A stretch of DNA of 64,000 nt from assembly GCF_002632585.1 (NCBI RefSeq), contig NZ_NIBV01000001.1:124001-188000 (forward strand). Direction: 5' to 3'. The position numbers were made by a program, and so were the translations under genes. Below the pieces are notes generated by a model. That model worked only from the letters and a program-made list of their open reading frames with translations. It was not told the DNA's origin and made no database searches. Shown one piece after another: positions 41,920 to 51,833 of this stretch (positions are counted from its first letter, which is position 1; every line of letters begins with the position of its first letter). This DNA is from Xenorhabdus szentirmaii DSM 16338 (GTDB lineage Bacteria; Pseudomonadota; Gammaproteobacteria; Enterobacterales; Enterobacteriaceae).

Positions 41920-43542
41920 TTAATGTTTAATAACATAAAGATCTTTTGTTAATGTTTGCCCCAAAGAGTTAGAAGAATATCCCCCAATGTAAGGTTTCAC
42001 CAATATCGCATTGACATAATAATAAACAGGAATTATAGGCATATCTTTTGTCAGAAGATCCGCTGCCTTTTGAAAATCCTCTTGATTATTGGTTTCTCCC
42101 GCTTTCCTCACCAAACTGTCATAATCCTTATTTGAATAAAATGAAGTGTTATTTGTCTGATTTGTTGTAAAAATAACTAAAAAAGACATTGGATTGTTAT
42201 AATCGCTAACCCATCCCCCCCTGACAACATCAAATTTCCCTTGATGCTCATTATCTAACAACACCTTCCATTCTTCAGTTTGCATGTTAACAATGACACC
42301 AAGATTTTTTTTCCACATTGACGTCGCTGCAATCGCAATTTTCTTATGAAGATCTGACGAGTTATAAACTAAATTGAATGTCAGTGGATGTGTTTTATTA
42401 AAACCAGCTTCACTCAATAATTGCTTAGCTTTTTGATTTCTCTGTTCTTGCGTCCAAGATTCATAATCCGGCTTTTTAAAATTAAAACCACCGATTCCCG
42501 GAGGGAGAATTGCATAAGCGGGTATTTGCCCTTGAGCCACAACTTTATTAGCAATAATATCTCTATCCAAAGCCAAGCCCAATGCCAGCCTGACTCTGAC
42601 ATCGTTAAAGGGCGGCTTTTTATTATTAAAATTAAAGTAATATGTACTAAGAATGGGAGTAATATGAATTTGTGAGCCAATTTGTTTTTTTAATGATGAG
42701 GAATGTTCCAGCGGGATAGTAAATGTCATGTCTATTTCTCCGGCCAGATAACGGTTTAAATCTGAAATACTTGATGTAAGGGGCAAATAGGTAACTTTAT
42801 TAATGACCGTATTCTTGTTATCCCAATAATAAGGATTTCTGATACCCACGATTTTTTCATTGACTTTCCATTCAGATAATTTAAATGCACCACTGGAAAC
42901 AAAATATTTAGGATTGGTCCATTTATCCCCATATTTTTTGACAATTTTTTCATCAATCGGAGATGTAATAGCGAAAGCCAGCATATGTAAAAAATACCCA
43001 ACGGGTTTTTCTAAGGTTATTACCAATATCATGTCATCCAATGCCTTAACACCAAGCTCTTCCACTTTTTTCTTTCCAGCTAAAATTTCTTTTGCATTCA
43101 CCACAGAAGCATCCACAAAATAGCTGCCGTATGGAGATAACGTTTTAGGATCGGTTAAACGTCGCCAGCTGAACACAACATCGTCGGCAGTAATGGGGGT
43201 GCCATCAGACCACTTGATCCCCTTCCTTAAATGGAAAATCCACGTTTTGTTATCTTTAGTTTCCCAGCTCTCAGCCAGTTTAGGTACGATATTTCCTTTG
43301 TTGTCTACACTGACCAATGTATCAAAAAAATCATTTATAATATTAATGGCTACATTTCCTTCAACTTTATCAACATCCAACGATGCTGGTTCTGCTCCAT
43401 TATTGCGTACAATCTCTTGTTTTTCTGCCAATTGTGTTCCGGGTGGGATCACAGCGGCATAAGATAATGTAATGCCCATCAACATAATACTGATAGAGTA
43501 AGATAATGTTTTCATGGCATTAATTCTAATTTTATTGGACAT
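41920..43542 (-). CDS. OppA-like periplasmic oligopeptide-binding protein, copy 1
   Basis: This 540-residue member of the OppA family (SBP family 5) captures peptides in the periplasm for an ABC importer. It has a signal peptide ending LSYA-AVIPPGT, then LAEKQEIVRNNGAEPASLD, WSDGTPITADDVVFSWRRL, NRYLAGEIDMTF, and ends DLYVIKH like E. coli OppA (YIVKH). W-V-S-D (equivalent to W416/D419) is kept; the R404 position reads E (LDNEHQG). The ATG at 43542 is preferred to a GTG at 43551. It is the most distal and one of the more divergent copies, separated from copy 2 by 1.4 kb holding an opposite-strand gene. Confidence 0.93.
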   Translation of the reverse strand: MSNKIRINAMKTLSYSISIMLMGITLSYAAVIPPGTQLAEKQEIVRNNGAEPASLDVDKVEGNVAINIINDFFDTLVSVDNKGNIVPKLAESWETKDNKTWIFHLRKGIKWSDGTPITADDVVFSWRRLTDPKTLSPYGSYFVDASVVNAKEILAGKKKVEELGVKALDDMILVITLEKPVGYFLHMLAFAITSPIDEKIVKKYGDKWTNPKYFVSSGAFKLSEWKVNEKIVGIRNPYYWDNKNTVINKVTYLPLTSSISDLNRYLAGEIDMTFTIPLEHSSSLKKQIGSQIHITPILSTYYFNFNNKKPPFNDVRVRLALGLALDRDIIANKVVAQGQIPAYAILPPGIGGFNFKKPDYESWTQEQRNQKAKQLLSEAGFNKTHPLTFNLVYNSSDLHKKIAIAATSMWKKNLGVIVNMQTEEWKVLLDNEHQGKFDVVRGGWVSDYNNPMSFLVIFTTNQTNNTSFYSNKDYDSLVRKAGETNNQEDFQKAADLLTKDMPIIPVYYYVNAILVKPYIGGYSSNSLGQTLTKDLYVIKH

Positions 43543-43551
43543 ATCAATCAC

Positions 43552-44446
43552 CCATAATTACACCAAGGGTGCTTTTATTAGATTTAAGTCTTTTTAGGCA
43601 TAAATTAATACATAAAATATCTTTATTAATTATAAAAGCACATTAGCAAACAAAACCTAGTGAGAAATATTTCATATTCAAATATATTCCATTGATTTCA
43701 GAATGTAAGGCGATGAAAAAAATAAGTATTCAGAAGATAAGATGATTTTCTATTTACAACTGCGCAAGTGAAGTTATTAACATGGTAATATTAATAATAA
43801 AAAGGAGAAAATTTCTCATCGCGCTCTAGCTTTTAAAGCTAATATAATATTAGTATAAAATTAATAATTTTTTCCGCATATCCCCACTCTAGCGTAGCTG
43901 TTTTATCTAACCAATTATTTAATTTAGGTATTTTCAAAGTCACTTTAAAAATCATGCAGTTATTTTACATTACCTGACAAAAATAAATGTATGGCTAAAT
44001 CACTTATTACTTTCTGTAAACGACACTATGGGCATATCGACTCATTTATCAAACCTTAACTCAGCTACTATAATGGTAATAAAAAACAATCAATAATGAC
44101 CACCTCATATTAAACTCAATCTTAATCACAAAAAGCAATATGATTTCACCTTGAAAACATTTGAACATCTACTTTAATTTAAATATAAAAATTTTCACAA
44201 AAAAGCCTATCCACAAAACTATCTAACTGACACATATTAATCGAAATATTTTAAATATTTTTTAAAATTAAAATATAGAAGTGGTTGTGAAATAAAAATC
44301 ATTAATTGAAAATATTTCAGAACAGCAGGAAGAATCAGTTCTGATACTGGAATCAAAAATTAATTCTCATCCTCTTATTTTAACTCATCAATAATAAATT
44401 TAAATGTTATTAATTTATTATCATTAAAAAACACAGGAATAATTAT
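43552..44446. other. AT-rich spacer within the OppA array
   Basis: About 900 bp without a recognisable gene, much more AT-rich than the flanking oppA genes. It separates oppA copy 1 from the VapA-like gene. It presumably holds promoters for both, but I see no repeat or mobile-element end. Confidence 0.5.
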
Positions 44447-44887
44447 ATGACGAATTTACTTTCTATAGATGGCAAAATTAAACTAGTAAATCAACTGGTT
44501 AATAGCATGGATAAAAAACCAGACAATAATACCATTAACAATATAAAAGAAAAAGTATTGAACTTCGGTATAAATAATTACTCAGGTACAGCGACTATAG
44601 ATAGTAGTGTTTTTTACACAACGCTTGAATTACAGCTTGAAATTGGAAAGAAATTTACAGGAAATTCTTGGGGTATTGAGTCTTGGAATAAGACTATTTT
44701 TTATGGCGAGTTATTAACAAATGATATTGATAAGCTCACCACAGAAGGAAATTATTTTAGTATGGTGGATACTGCTGGAGGAGTTGGTATATTATTTTCT
44801 AGTGCATCATTTGAGCCTTTAGGAACTTTTGCAGGAGTAGGGAAACTAATGATAGGTTTGGCTTCTGGTCATGGTGAATGGTATTAG
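44447..44887 (+). CDS. Small VapA/VapB-like protein (tentative)
   Basis: The 146-residue protein has no clear signal peptide. FYTTLELQLEIGKKFTGNSW, then YGELLTNDIDKL and a glycine-rich end (GKLMIGLASGHGEWY), recall the Rhodococcus VapA fold, with its VGKKFTG, WGTLYTDDLDRLY and terminal GGGSGSW patterns. I call this by remembered pattern only. AGGA 8 bases before the ATG supports expression. It lies on the opposite strand inside the oppA row, in AT-rich DNA, which suggests later insertion. Role unknown; a secreted or effector-like protein is possible. Confidence 0.5.
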   Translation: MTNLLSIDGKIKLVNQLVNSMDKKPDNNTINNIKEKVLNFGINNYSGTATIDSSVFYTTLELQLEIGKKFTGNSWGIESWNKTIFYGELLTNDIDKLTTEGNYFSMVDTAGGVGILFSSASFEPLGTFAGVGKLMIGLASGHGEWY

Positions 44888-44911
44888 CTATTTAAGCTTA
44901 TCTTCCATACT

Positions 44912-44948
44912 ATTTCAAGCTGCAACTTTCTCAGATGCAGCTTGAAAT
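44912..44948. terminator. Perfect 13-bp hairpin between convergent genes
   Basis: ATTTCAAGCTGCA (44912-44924) and TGCAGCTTGAAAT (44936-44948) lie between the VapA-like gene and oppA copy 2. They probably form a bidirectional terminator, or a remnant of the repeat family whose ends contain TTTCAAGTTG. Confidence 0.65.
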
Positions 44949-44967
44949 TTCTTAAAAATGACTTTTC

Positions 44968-46602
44968 TTAATGTTTGATAACATACAAATCCTTTGTTGA
45001 AATATAGCCCCTTGGGTTAATATAAAAACCACCAATATAAGGTTTAACCATTTTTGTATTTACAAAATAATAAACCGGAATAATAGGTGTGTCTTTTGTT
45101 ATGAGATCAAGTGCCTGCTGATAATCTTCCTGTTTATTCGTCTCACCAGACTTTTTCACCCAATTATCAAAGTCTTTATTTGAGTATAAACCTGTATTAT
45201 TAGAATGGCTTGATATAAAAATACCCAGAAATGCCATTGGGCTATTATAATCACCCACCCATCCGCTTCTTACCAAATCGAATTTACCTTGTTGCATATT
45301 ATCCAGAACAACTTTCCATTCCTGATTTTGTAAGGAAATCTCCACACCAAGGTTCTTTTTCCACATAGAGCTGGCAGCAATAGCGATTTTTTTATGCATT
45401 TCCTGAGTATTATAAAGAAGATTAAATTTCAGTGGATTATCTTCCCCAAAACCCGCTTCATTCAACAATGCTTTGGCTTTATCAATACGTTGTTCCTGTG
45501 TCCATGAAGCATAATCGGGTTGTTGCAAATCAAAACCACCTGTATTCGGTGGGATTATGTTATAAGCCGGTGTTTGCCCCTGCCCTAAAACCTTGTCAGT
45601 AAGAATTTCCCTATCCAAAGACAAACTTAATGCCTGCCTGACTCTAATGTCATCAAAAGGAGGTTTTTTATTGTTGAATTCATAATAGTAAATACTGGCT
45701 TTTGGAGAAACATGGACTTGCTCACCCATTGTTTTCTTGAGATGGGAAAAAGAATCCAAAGGAATGTATTTTGTTATATCAACTTCTCCCGCCAGATAAC
45801 GATTAAGCTCAGCTTTTTCTGAAGCAAGGGAGAGATAAGTCACTTTATTTATGACGGTGTTTTTATCATCCCAATAGCGGGAATTTCTGACACCGACCAC
45901 TTTTTCATTCACTTTCCATTCAGATAATTTAAACGGTCCACTACTGACAAAAACTTCCGGCTGAGTCCATTTATCACCATATTTTGTGACTGCTTTTTCA
46001 CTGATTGGTGCCATGACCGGATGTGCGACTATCTGTAAAAAATCGGCGACAGGTTTATCTAAAGTCACTTCTACCGTGAAATCATCCAATGCTTTTACGC
46101 CAAGTTCTTCTGCTTTTTTCTTTCCGGCCAGCACTTGGTTTGCATTCACTACCGAGGCATTCCCGAGATAACTACCATAAGGTGATATCACCTCAGGACT
46201 CACCAAACGCCGCCAGCTGAATACCACATCATGTGCCGTAATCGGTGAACCATCAGACCACTGATTCCCTTTCCTTAGATGGAAGACCCATGTTTGATTA
46301 TCTTTCGTTTCCCAGCGTTCCGCCAACCGGGGCGTGATGTTGCCTTGATTATTGGTATAAACCAATCCGTCAAAAAAATCATGGATAATACTGAACTCAA
46401 CTTCACTTTCAACTTTATGGACATCCAGTGATGCCGGCTCTGCGCCATTGGCTCGTACAATTTCTTGTTTATCCGCCAATTGAGTGCCAGCCGGAATCAC
46501 TGCCGCATGGGATAACGCTATGCTGCCCAATATCATGGCAATTGAACAAGATAATACCCGGATGGGTTTCGTTATCATTAATTTTATTTTCTTGTGTTTC
46601 AT
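44968..46602 (-). CDS. OppA-like periplasmic oligopeptide-binding protein, copy 2
   Basis: 544 residues. The signal peptide ends LSHA-AVIPAGT, followed by LADKQEIVRANGAEPASLD. NKKPPFDDIRVRQALSLSLD and the end KDLYVIKH are kept. The ligand segment reads LDNMQQGKFDLVRSGWVGDY: D419-, W416- and R413-equivalents are present, while the R404 position is M. It is followed by a convergent gene and hairpin. No permease genes are adjacent, so it must use an Opp/Mpp-type permease encoded elsewhere. Confidence 0.93.
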   Translation of the reverse strand: MKHKKIKLMITKPIRVLSCSIAMILGSIALSHAAVIPAGTQLADKQEIVRANGAEPASLDVHKVESEVEFSIIHDFFDGLVYTNNQGNITPRLAERWETKDNQTWVFHLRKGNQWSDGSPITAHDVVFSWRRLVSPEVISPYGSYLGNASVVNANQVLAGKKKAEELGVKALDDFTVEVTLDKPVADFLQIVAHPVMAPISEKAVTKYGDKWTQPEVFVSSGPFKLSEWKVNEKVVGVRNSRYWDDKNTVINKVTYLSLASEKAELNRYLAGEVDITKYIPLDSFSHLKKTMGEQVHVSPKASIYYYEFNNKKPPFDDIRVRQALSLSLDREILTDKVLGQGQTPAYNIIPPNTGGFDLQQPDYASWTQEQRIDKAKALLNEAGFGEDNPLKFNLLYNTQEMHKKIAIAASSMWKKNLGVEISLQNQEWKVVLDNMQQGKFDLVRSGWVGDYNSPMAFLGIFISSHSNNTGLYSNKDFDNWVKKSGETNKQEDYQQALDLITKDTPIIPVYYFVNTKMVKPYIGGFYINPRGYISTKDLYVIKH

Positions 46603-46677
46603 TTTATTTTTTCTCTCTACAAGTTTAGTCCATCATAATAAGAGCCTGCTGGTACAAACCCTTTATCCGTTACATCG

Positions 46678-48312
46678 TTAATGTTGAATAATATAAAGAT
46701 CTTTTGTCGAGATATATCCCGTCGGGTTTATATAATACCCACCCACATAAGGCTTCACCAATTTTACATTGACATAATAATAGAAAGGGATAACCGGTAC
46801 ATCGTGATTAAAAATATCACTCGCCTGTTGATAATATTTTAATTCATTCGTTTCTTTAGCTTTGAAAATCAGGTTGTCAAAATGCTTATTTTTATACTTT
46901 GGAGTATTTTGGGTGTTCCCAGATGTAAATATATCTAAAAATGATATCGGACTATTAAAATCAGCTACCCATGTATACCTGACGAGTTCAAAATTGCCTT
47001 GATGCATAGTATCCAGCATCACTTTCCATTCCTGATTATGTAAGACGACATTGACGCCAAGATTTTTCTTCCACATTGAGCTGGCAGCAATCGCAATTTT
47101 TTTATGTGACTCCAGCGTGTTATACAACAGATTAACGGTGAGTGGATTGCTTTGATTAAATCCAGCCTCATTCAACAACGCCTTCGCTTTTGCGATGCGC
47201 TGCTCTTGTGTCCATGATGCATAATCCGGTCGTTTGAAATTAAAACCACCAATATCCGGTGGCAAAATATCATAGGCTGAGATTTGCCCATGCCCCAAAA
47301 CTTTCTGTGAAATCACATCTCGGTCCAATGCCAGATTCAGAGCTTGTCTGACACGAACATCATTAAACGGCGGCTTTTCCACATTAAATGCATAATAATA
47401 AACAGCCAGCCCCGGCGTGATATGAACTTGGTCGCCTAATTTTTGTTTTATAGATTGAAATGATTCCAGCGGGCCAGATCTGGCAATATCCTCTTCTCCG
47501 GCCAGATAACGGTTTAAATCTGCTTTATCTGAGGTAATGGGAAGATAAGTGACTTTATTAATGACGGTATTTTTGTCATCCCAATAATGGGGATTTCTGA
47601 CGCCAACCAGTTTTTCATTCACTACCCATTCGGATAAAGTAAATGGGCCGCTACCGACAAAAGCCCCCAGCCGAGTCCATTTATCACCATATCTTTTAAC
47701 CACCTTTTCGCTAATGGGTACCATAGTCGGATGTGTTAATGCCTGTAGAAAATAAGCTATCGGTTTTTCCAATTGTACTTCCAGCGTCAAATCATCCAGT
47801 GCTTTTACCCCCAATTCTTCGACTTTTTTCTTGCCCGACAGAACATCATTGGCATTCACGACATGGATACTTTCCAGATAACTGCCATAAGGCGATATCG
47901 TGTCAGGATCAACCAGACGCCGCCAGCTAAATACTACATCATGTGCTGTGATGGGTGAATCGTCAGACCATTTCAGCCCTTTTTTCAGATGAAAGATCCA
48001 CGTCTTGTTATCTTTCGTTTCCCAACTTTCAGCAAGTCTGGGAATAATATTTCCTTTTTGATCAGTGTAGACCAAGCCATCAAAAAAATCATGAATAATA
48101 TTAAATTCAACATCACTTTCTGATTTATGCGGGTCGAGTGAAGCAGGTTCTGAGAAATTATTGCGGGTAATTTCCTGTTTATCCGCCAGCGTTATTCCCT
48201 CTGGTACGATTGCTGCATGAGATAAGGCCAAACTTCCCAAGATAATTGCAACAGAATAGGATAATACTTTTATGGTTTCATTAATTATTGACTTTATTAT
48301 GTATGGTTGCAT
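46678..48312 (-). CDS. OppA-like periplasmic oligopeptide-binding protein, copy 3
   Basis: 544 residues. The signal peptide ends LSHA-AIVPEGI. It differs from its neighbours at several usually invariant places: EITRNNFSEPASLD (F for the G of NNGSEP) and VRYTWVADFNSPISF. It begins behind AGGA at 7-nt spacing. The 75-bp gap to copy 2 contains only one half of the GAGCCTG hairpin (46642-46648). It ends KDLYIIQH. Confidence 0.93.
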   Translation of the reverse strand: MQPYIIKSIINETIKVLSYSVAIILGSLALSHAAIVPEGITLADKQEITRNNFSEPASLDPHKSESDVEFNIIHDFFDGLVYTDQKGNIIPRLAESWETKDNKTWIFHLKKGLKWSDDSPITAHDVVFSWRRLVDPDTISPYGSYLESIHVVNANDVLSGKKKVEELGVKALDDLTLEVQLEKPIAYFLQALTHPTMVPISEKVVKRYGDKWTRLGAFVGSGPFTLSEWVVNEKLVGVRNPHYWDDKNTVINKVTYLPITSDKADLNRYLAGEEDIARSGPLESFQSIKQKLGDQVHITPGLAVYYYAFNVEKPPFNDVRVRQALNLALDRDVISQKVLGHGQISAYDILPPDIGGFNFKRPDYASWTQEQRIAKAKALLNEAGFNQSNPLTVNLLYNTLESHKKIAIAASSMWKKNLGVNVVLHNQEWKVMLDTMHQGNFELVRYTWVADFNSPISFLDIFTSGNTQNTPKYKNKHFDNLIFKAKETNELKYYQQASDIFNHDVPVIPFYYYVNVKLVKPYVGGYYINPTGYISTKDLYIIQH

Positions 48313-48373
48313 TTTATTTTCCTATTATTATCTTTATGGTATATGACTATTTCATTATTTATTCTGATGATTT

Positions 48374-48401
48374 AATAGAGCCTGTTAATACAAGCTCTAT
48401 T
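48374..48401. terminator. Intercistronic hairpin after OppA copy 4
   Basis: AATAGAGC (48374-48381) and GCTCTATT (48394-48401) enclose CTGTTAATACAA. It lies just downstream (minus strand) of copy 4 and belongs to the GAGCCTG-core series. Confidence 0.5.
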
Positions 48402-48412
48402 GAATCAATTAA

Positions 48413-50047
48413 TTAATGTTCGATGATATAAAGGTCTTTTGTGAAATATTCGCCCCTTGCATTAATATCAAAGCCGCCGACATACGGTTTAACCATATTA
48501 TGGTTAACATAATAATAAACAGGTATAGAAGGAAGGTCTTTTGTTAAAATATCCGAAGCTTTCTGATAATAATCTTTAGAGCCAATCACACCGGCTTTTT
48601 CAAAAAATTCATCAAACTCTTTATTTTCATATTGAGATGTATTGTTAACTTGTTTCGATGCAAAAAGCGTTAAGAATGTCATTGGACTGTCATAATCAGC
48701 TACCCATGCCCGCCGGATAACATCAAATTTCCCCTGATGCATATTATCCAACACCACTTTCCACTCTTGATTTTGCAAAGCAGCATTTACCCCAAGATTT
48801 TTTTTCCACATTGAGCTCACAGCAATAGCCATTTTCTTATGCCCTTCCTGAGTATTATAAAGAAGGTCAAATTTTAAAGGGTTATTTTTATTGAACCCCG
48901 CTTCATTCAATAACACTTTTGCCTTAGCGACACGCTGTTCCTGAGTCCATGAAGCATAATCAGGTTGTTCGAAATCAAATCCGCCAATATTTGGCGTTAA
49001 CATTGAATAAGCCGGCAATTGTCCCTGTCCCAATATTTTATCAACAATAATATCTCTATCGATGGCTAAACTCAGTGCCTTTCTGACTCTGACATCATCA
49101 AAGGGGGGTTTTTTAGTATTGAATTCATAAAAATAGACCGTTGATTTAGGTGAAATTTTCACCTCATCAGGCAATGATTTTTTTAGTGACGGGAAATCTT
49201 CTACTGAAATCGTAAACGTAATATCGATTTCCCCCGCCAAATAACGGTTTAAATCTGCTTTTTCTGAAGACAATGGAAGGTAAGTGACTTTATTAATGAC
49301 AGTATTCTTATCATCCCAATATTGAGGATTTCTGACACCGACCAACTTCTCATTGACAACCCACTCAGAAAGTTTATAGGCACCACTTCCCACAAAGCTT
49401 CCCACCCTAGTCCATCTATCACCATATTTATTTACGGCTTTTTCACTGATGGGAAATGTGACCGGATGCCCCAACATTTGCAGGAAATCCCCCACAGGCT
49501 TATCTAATTTAATCTCCAGCGTAAAATCATCCAGCGCCTTTACGCCTAATTCTTCCGGTTTTTTCTTACCTGTCAGGACATCACTCGCATTCACTATAGC
49601 CGCGTTTTCAAAATAACTACCATAAGGTGAAACGGTATCCGGCTCAGTCAATCGTCGCCAACTGAATACCACATCATGGGCCGTAATGGGTGAACCATCT
49701 GACCATTTAATCCCTTTCTTTAAATGAAATATCCATGTTTTATTATCACTGGTTTCCCAACGTTCAGCCAATCTCGGCTCAACCTTTCCTTGTTTATTCA
49801 CGCTGACTAGACCATCAAAAAAGTCGCTGATAATATTGAATTCGACGTTGCTCGAAACTTTATGCGTATCCAGCGAAGCAGGTTCAGAACCATTATTACG
49901 CACCAGTTCCTGTTTCGCCGCAAGTTTTGTGCCGGAAGGAACAACGGCAGCATAGGATATTGCGATATTCCCTAATATTAATGCAATCACACAAGAGAGT
50001 TGTTTTATTTTTTGACTTGTTATTATTGTTTCCATTGCTTTCTGCAT
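48413..50047 (-). CDS. OppA-like periplasmic oligopeptide-binding protein, copy 4
   Basis: 544 residues if started at the ATG at 50047 (MQKAMETIITSQKIKQ). This matches the length of copies 2, 3 and 6 and the MQKTM start of copy 7. An in-frame ATG at 50062 would add five residues. The signal peptide ends ISYA-AVVPSGT. The ligand region reads LDNMHQGKFDVIRRAWVADY, with a distinctive RRAW. It ends FTKDLYIIEH. Confidence 0.92.
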   Translation of the reverse strand: MQKAMETIITSQKIKQLSCVIALILGNIAISYAAVVPSGTKLAAKQELVRNNGSEPASLDTHKVSSNVEFNIISDFFDGLVSVNKQGKVEPRLAERWETSDNKTWIFHLKKGIKWSDGSPITAHDVVFSWRRLTEPDTVSPYGSYFENAAIVNASDVLTGKKKPEELGVKALDDFTLEIKLDKPVGDFLQMLGHPVTFPISEKAVNKYGDRWTRVGSFVGSGAYKLSEWVVNEKLVGVRNPQYWDDKNTVINKVTYLPLSSEKADLNRYLAGEIDITFTISVEDFPSLKKSLPDEVKISPKSTVYFYEFNTKKPPFDDVRVRKALSLAIDRDIIVDKILGQGQLPAYSMLTPNIGGFDFEQPDYASWTQEQRVAKAKVLLNEAGFNKNNPLKFDLLYNTQEGHKKMAIAVSSMWKKNLGVNAALQNQEWKVVLDNMHQGKFDVIRRAWVADYDSPMTFLTLFASKQVNNTSQYENKEFDEFFEKAGVIGSKDYYQKASDILTKDLPSIPVYYYVNHNMVKPYVGGFDINARGEYFTKDLYIIEH

Positions 50048-50092
50048 TTTCATGTTCTCCATACTTTTTTAGTATTAAAGATATATTTATAT

Positions 50093-51730
50093 TCAGTGTT
50101 TAATGACATACAGATCTTTCGTGGAAATAAACCCTCGTGAATCCACATAAAACCCACCAATATAAGGTTTGACCATTTTGGCATTAACATAATAATAAAT
50201 AGGAATGATTGGCGCATCATGAGTTATAATATCTAACGCTTGTTGGTAATTGGATTTATTATTGGTTTTTCCAGCATCCAGTACCAATTCATCAAATTTT
50301 TTATTTGAATAAGCGGATGAATTCTGCGTATGATCAGTCATGAAAATATTGAAAAATGTCATTGGGCTATTATAATCGCCAATCCAACCATATCTGGCAA
50401 CCTCAAACTTTCCTTGGTATTTATTGTCTATTAAGACTTTCCACTCTTGGTTTTGCAAGGCAGCATCAATATCAAGGTTCTTTTTCCACATGGAGCTTAC
50501 TGCAATAGCAAGTTTCTTATGAGCTTCCTGTGTGTTGTACAACAAATTAAATTTAAGCGGGTTACTTTTATTAAAACCGGCTTCGTTTAATAATTCTCTG
50601 GCTTTTGCATTACGTTGCTCTTGTGTCCAGGATGCATAATCAGGTTGTTGGAAAGAAAAACCTCCGATATTAGGTGGGAGCAGGGTATAAGCGGCCATCT
50701 GCCCTTGGCCTAATACCTTATTGGCAATCACTTCTCTATCAATCGCTAAATTCAGTGCCTGTCTCACCCTGACATCATTAAAAGGGGGCTTTTGGGTATT
50801 AATTTCATAATAGTAAGTGGAAATTTTAGGAGTGATATTCACTTGGTCTGGGTATTTTTCCTTTAATGAGGCAAATGAGTCCAAGGGAATGGTCAGAGTA
50901 ATATCAATTTCACCTGACAAGTAGCGGTTTAAATCTGCTTTTTCTGAAGACAGCGGAAGATAAGTGACTTTATTAATGACGGTATTTTGATTATCCCAAT
51001 ACTGCGGGTTTCTGACGCCGACCACTCTTTCATTTACTACCCATTCAGATAATTTAAATGCACCACTGCCAACAAAGTATTCAGGTTTTGTCCATTTATC
51101 ACCCTGTTTTTTGACCACTTTTTCACTTATCGGCACCATGCTGGGGTGTGCCAACATCAGCAAAAAGTCCCCGACAGGCTTATCTAATTTTACTTCCAGC
51201 GTAGAATCATCCAGCGCTTTGATCCCTAACGCATCCACTTGACGCTTGCCTTGCAACACATCATTGGCATTAACTACTGATGCATTCACAAGGTAATTTC
51301 CATAAGGTGAAATGGTTGCGGGGTCGATTAAACGCCGCCAGCTAAACACCACATCCTGTGCCGTAATCGGCGAACCATCAGACCATTTTGCGTCTTTTCT
51401 CAAATGGAAAATCCAGTTTTGGTTGTCACTTGTTTCCCAACTTGTTGCCAACCTTGGCTTAATTTCACTTTTCTGATCGAGATAAACCAAACCATCAAAG
51501 AAATCACTGATGATATTAAAGTCAACGTCACTTTCAACTTTATGTACATCCAAGGAAGCCGGTTCTGAGCCATTATTTCTCACAATTTCTTGTTTTTCAG
51601 CCAATTGTGTTCCTTCTGGTACAACCGCCGCGTAGGATAATGAAACATTTCCCCACATTAATGCAATGGCACAAGATAATAGTTTTATTTTTTTATCACT
51701 TGTTATTTTATTATTTATTATTTTTAGCAT
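50093..51730 (-). CDS. OppA-like periplasmic oligopeptide-binding protein, copy 5
   Basis: 545 residues. The signal peptide ends LSYA-AVVPEGT, followed by LAEKQEIVRNNGSEPASLD. The ligand region reads IDNKYQGKFEVARYGWIGDY, so the R404 position is K and C417 is I. The gap to copy 4 (30 bp from the 50062 ATG, 45 bp from the preferred start) has no hairpin, so copies 5 and 4 are the most closely linked pair. It ends KDLYVIKH. Confidence 0.93.
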   Translation of the reverse strand: MLKIINNKITSDKKIKLLSCAIALMWGNVSLSYAAVVPEGTQLAEKQEIVRNNGSEPASLDVHKVESDVDFNIISDFFDGLVYLDQKSEIKPRLATSWETSDNQNWIFHLRKDAKWSDGSPITAQDVVFSWRRLIDPATISPYGNYLVNASVVNANDVLQGKRQVDALGIKALDDSTLEVKLDKPVGDFLLMLAHPSMVPISEKVVKKQGDKWTKPEYFVGSGAFKLSEWVVNERVVGVRNPQYWDNQNTVINKVTYLPLSSEKADLNRYLSGEIDITLTIPLDSFASLKEKYPDQVNITPKISTYYYEINTQKPPFNDVRVRQALNLAIDREVIANKVLGQGQMAAYTLLPPNIGGFSFQQPDYASWTQEQRNAKARELLNEAGFNKSNPLKFNLLYNTQEAHKKLAIAVSSMWKKNLDIDAALQNQEWKVLIDNKYQGKFEVARYGWIGDYNSPMTFFNIFMTDHTQNSSAYSNKKFDELVLDAGKTNNKSNYQQALDIITHDAPIIPIYYYVNAKMVKPYIGGFYVDSRGFISTKDLYVIKH

Positions 51731-51806
51731 ATATCATTACTCCACAATTGTATTTATTCTTATTTATCCAAATGACATCTCATTAATTTAATCAGAACAA
51801 TCATTA

Positions 51807-51826
51807 GAGCCTGATAAAACAGGCTC
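51807..51826. terminator. GAGCCTG hairpin after OppA copy 6
   Basis: GAGCCTG (51807-51813) and CAGGCTC (51820-51826) form a 7-bp perfect stem with loop ATAAAA in the copy 6-copy 5 gap. No T-run follows on the minus strand, so partial termination or mRNA stabilisation is likely. Confidence 0.55.
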
Positions 51827-51833
51827 CGTTTTT

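Noticed and set aside
43552-44446. Insertion sequence carrying the VapA-like gene
   Set aside because: No transposase, terminal inverted repeats or target duplication could be found around the AT-rich segment.
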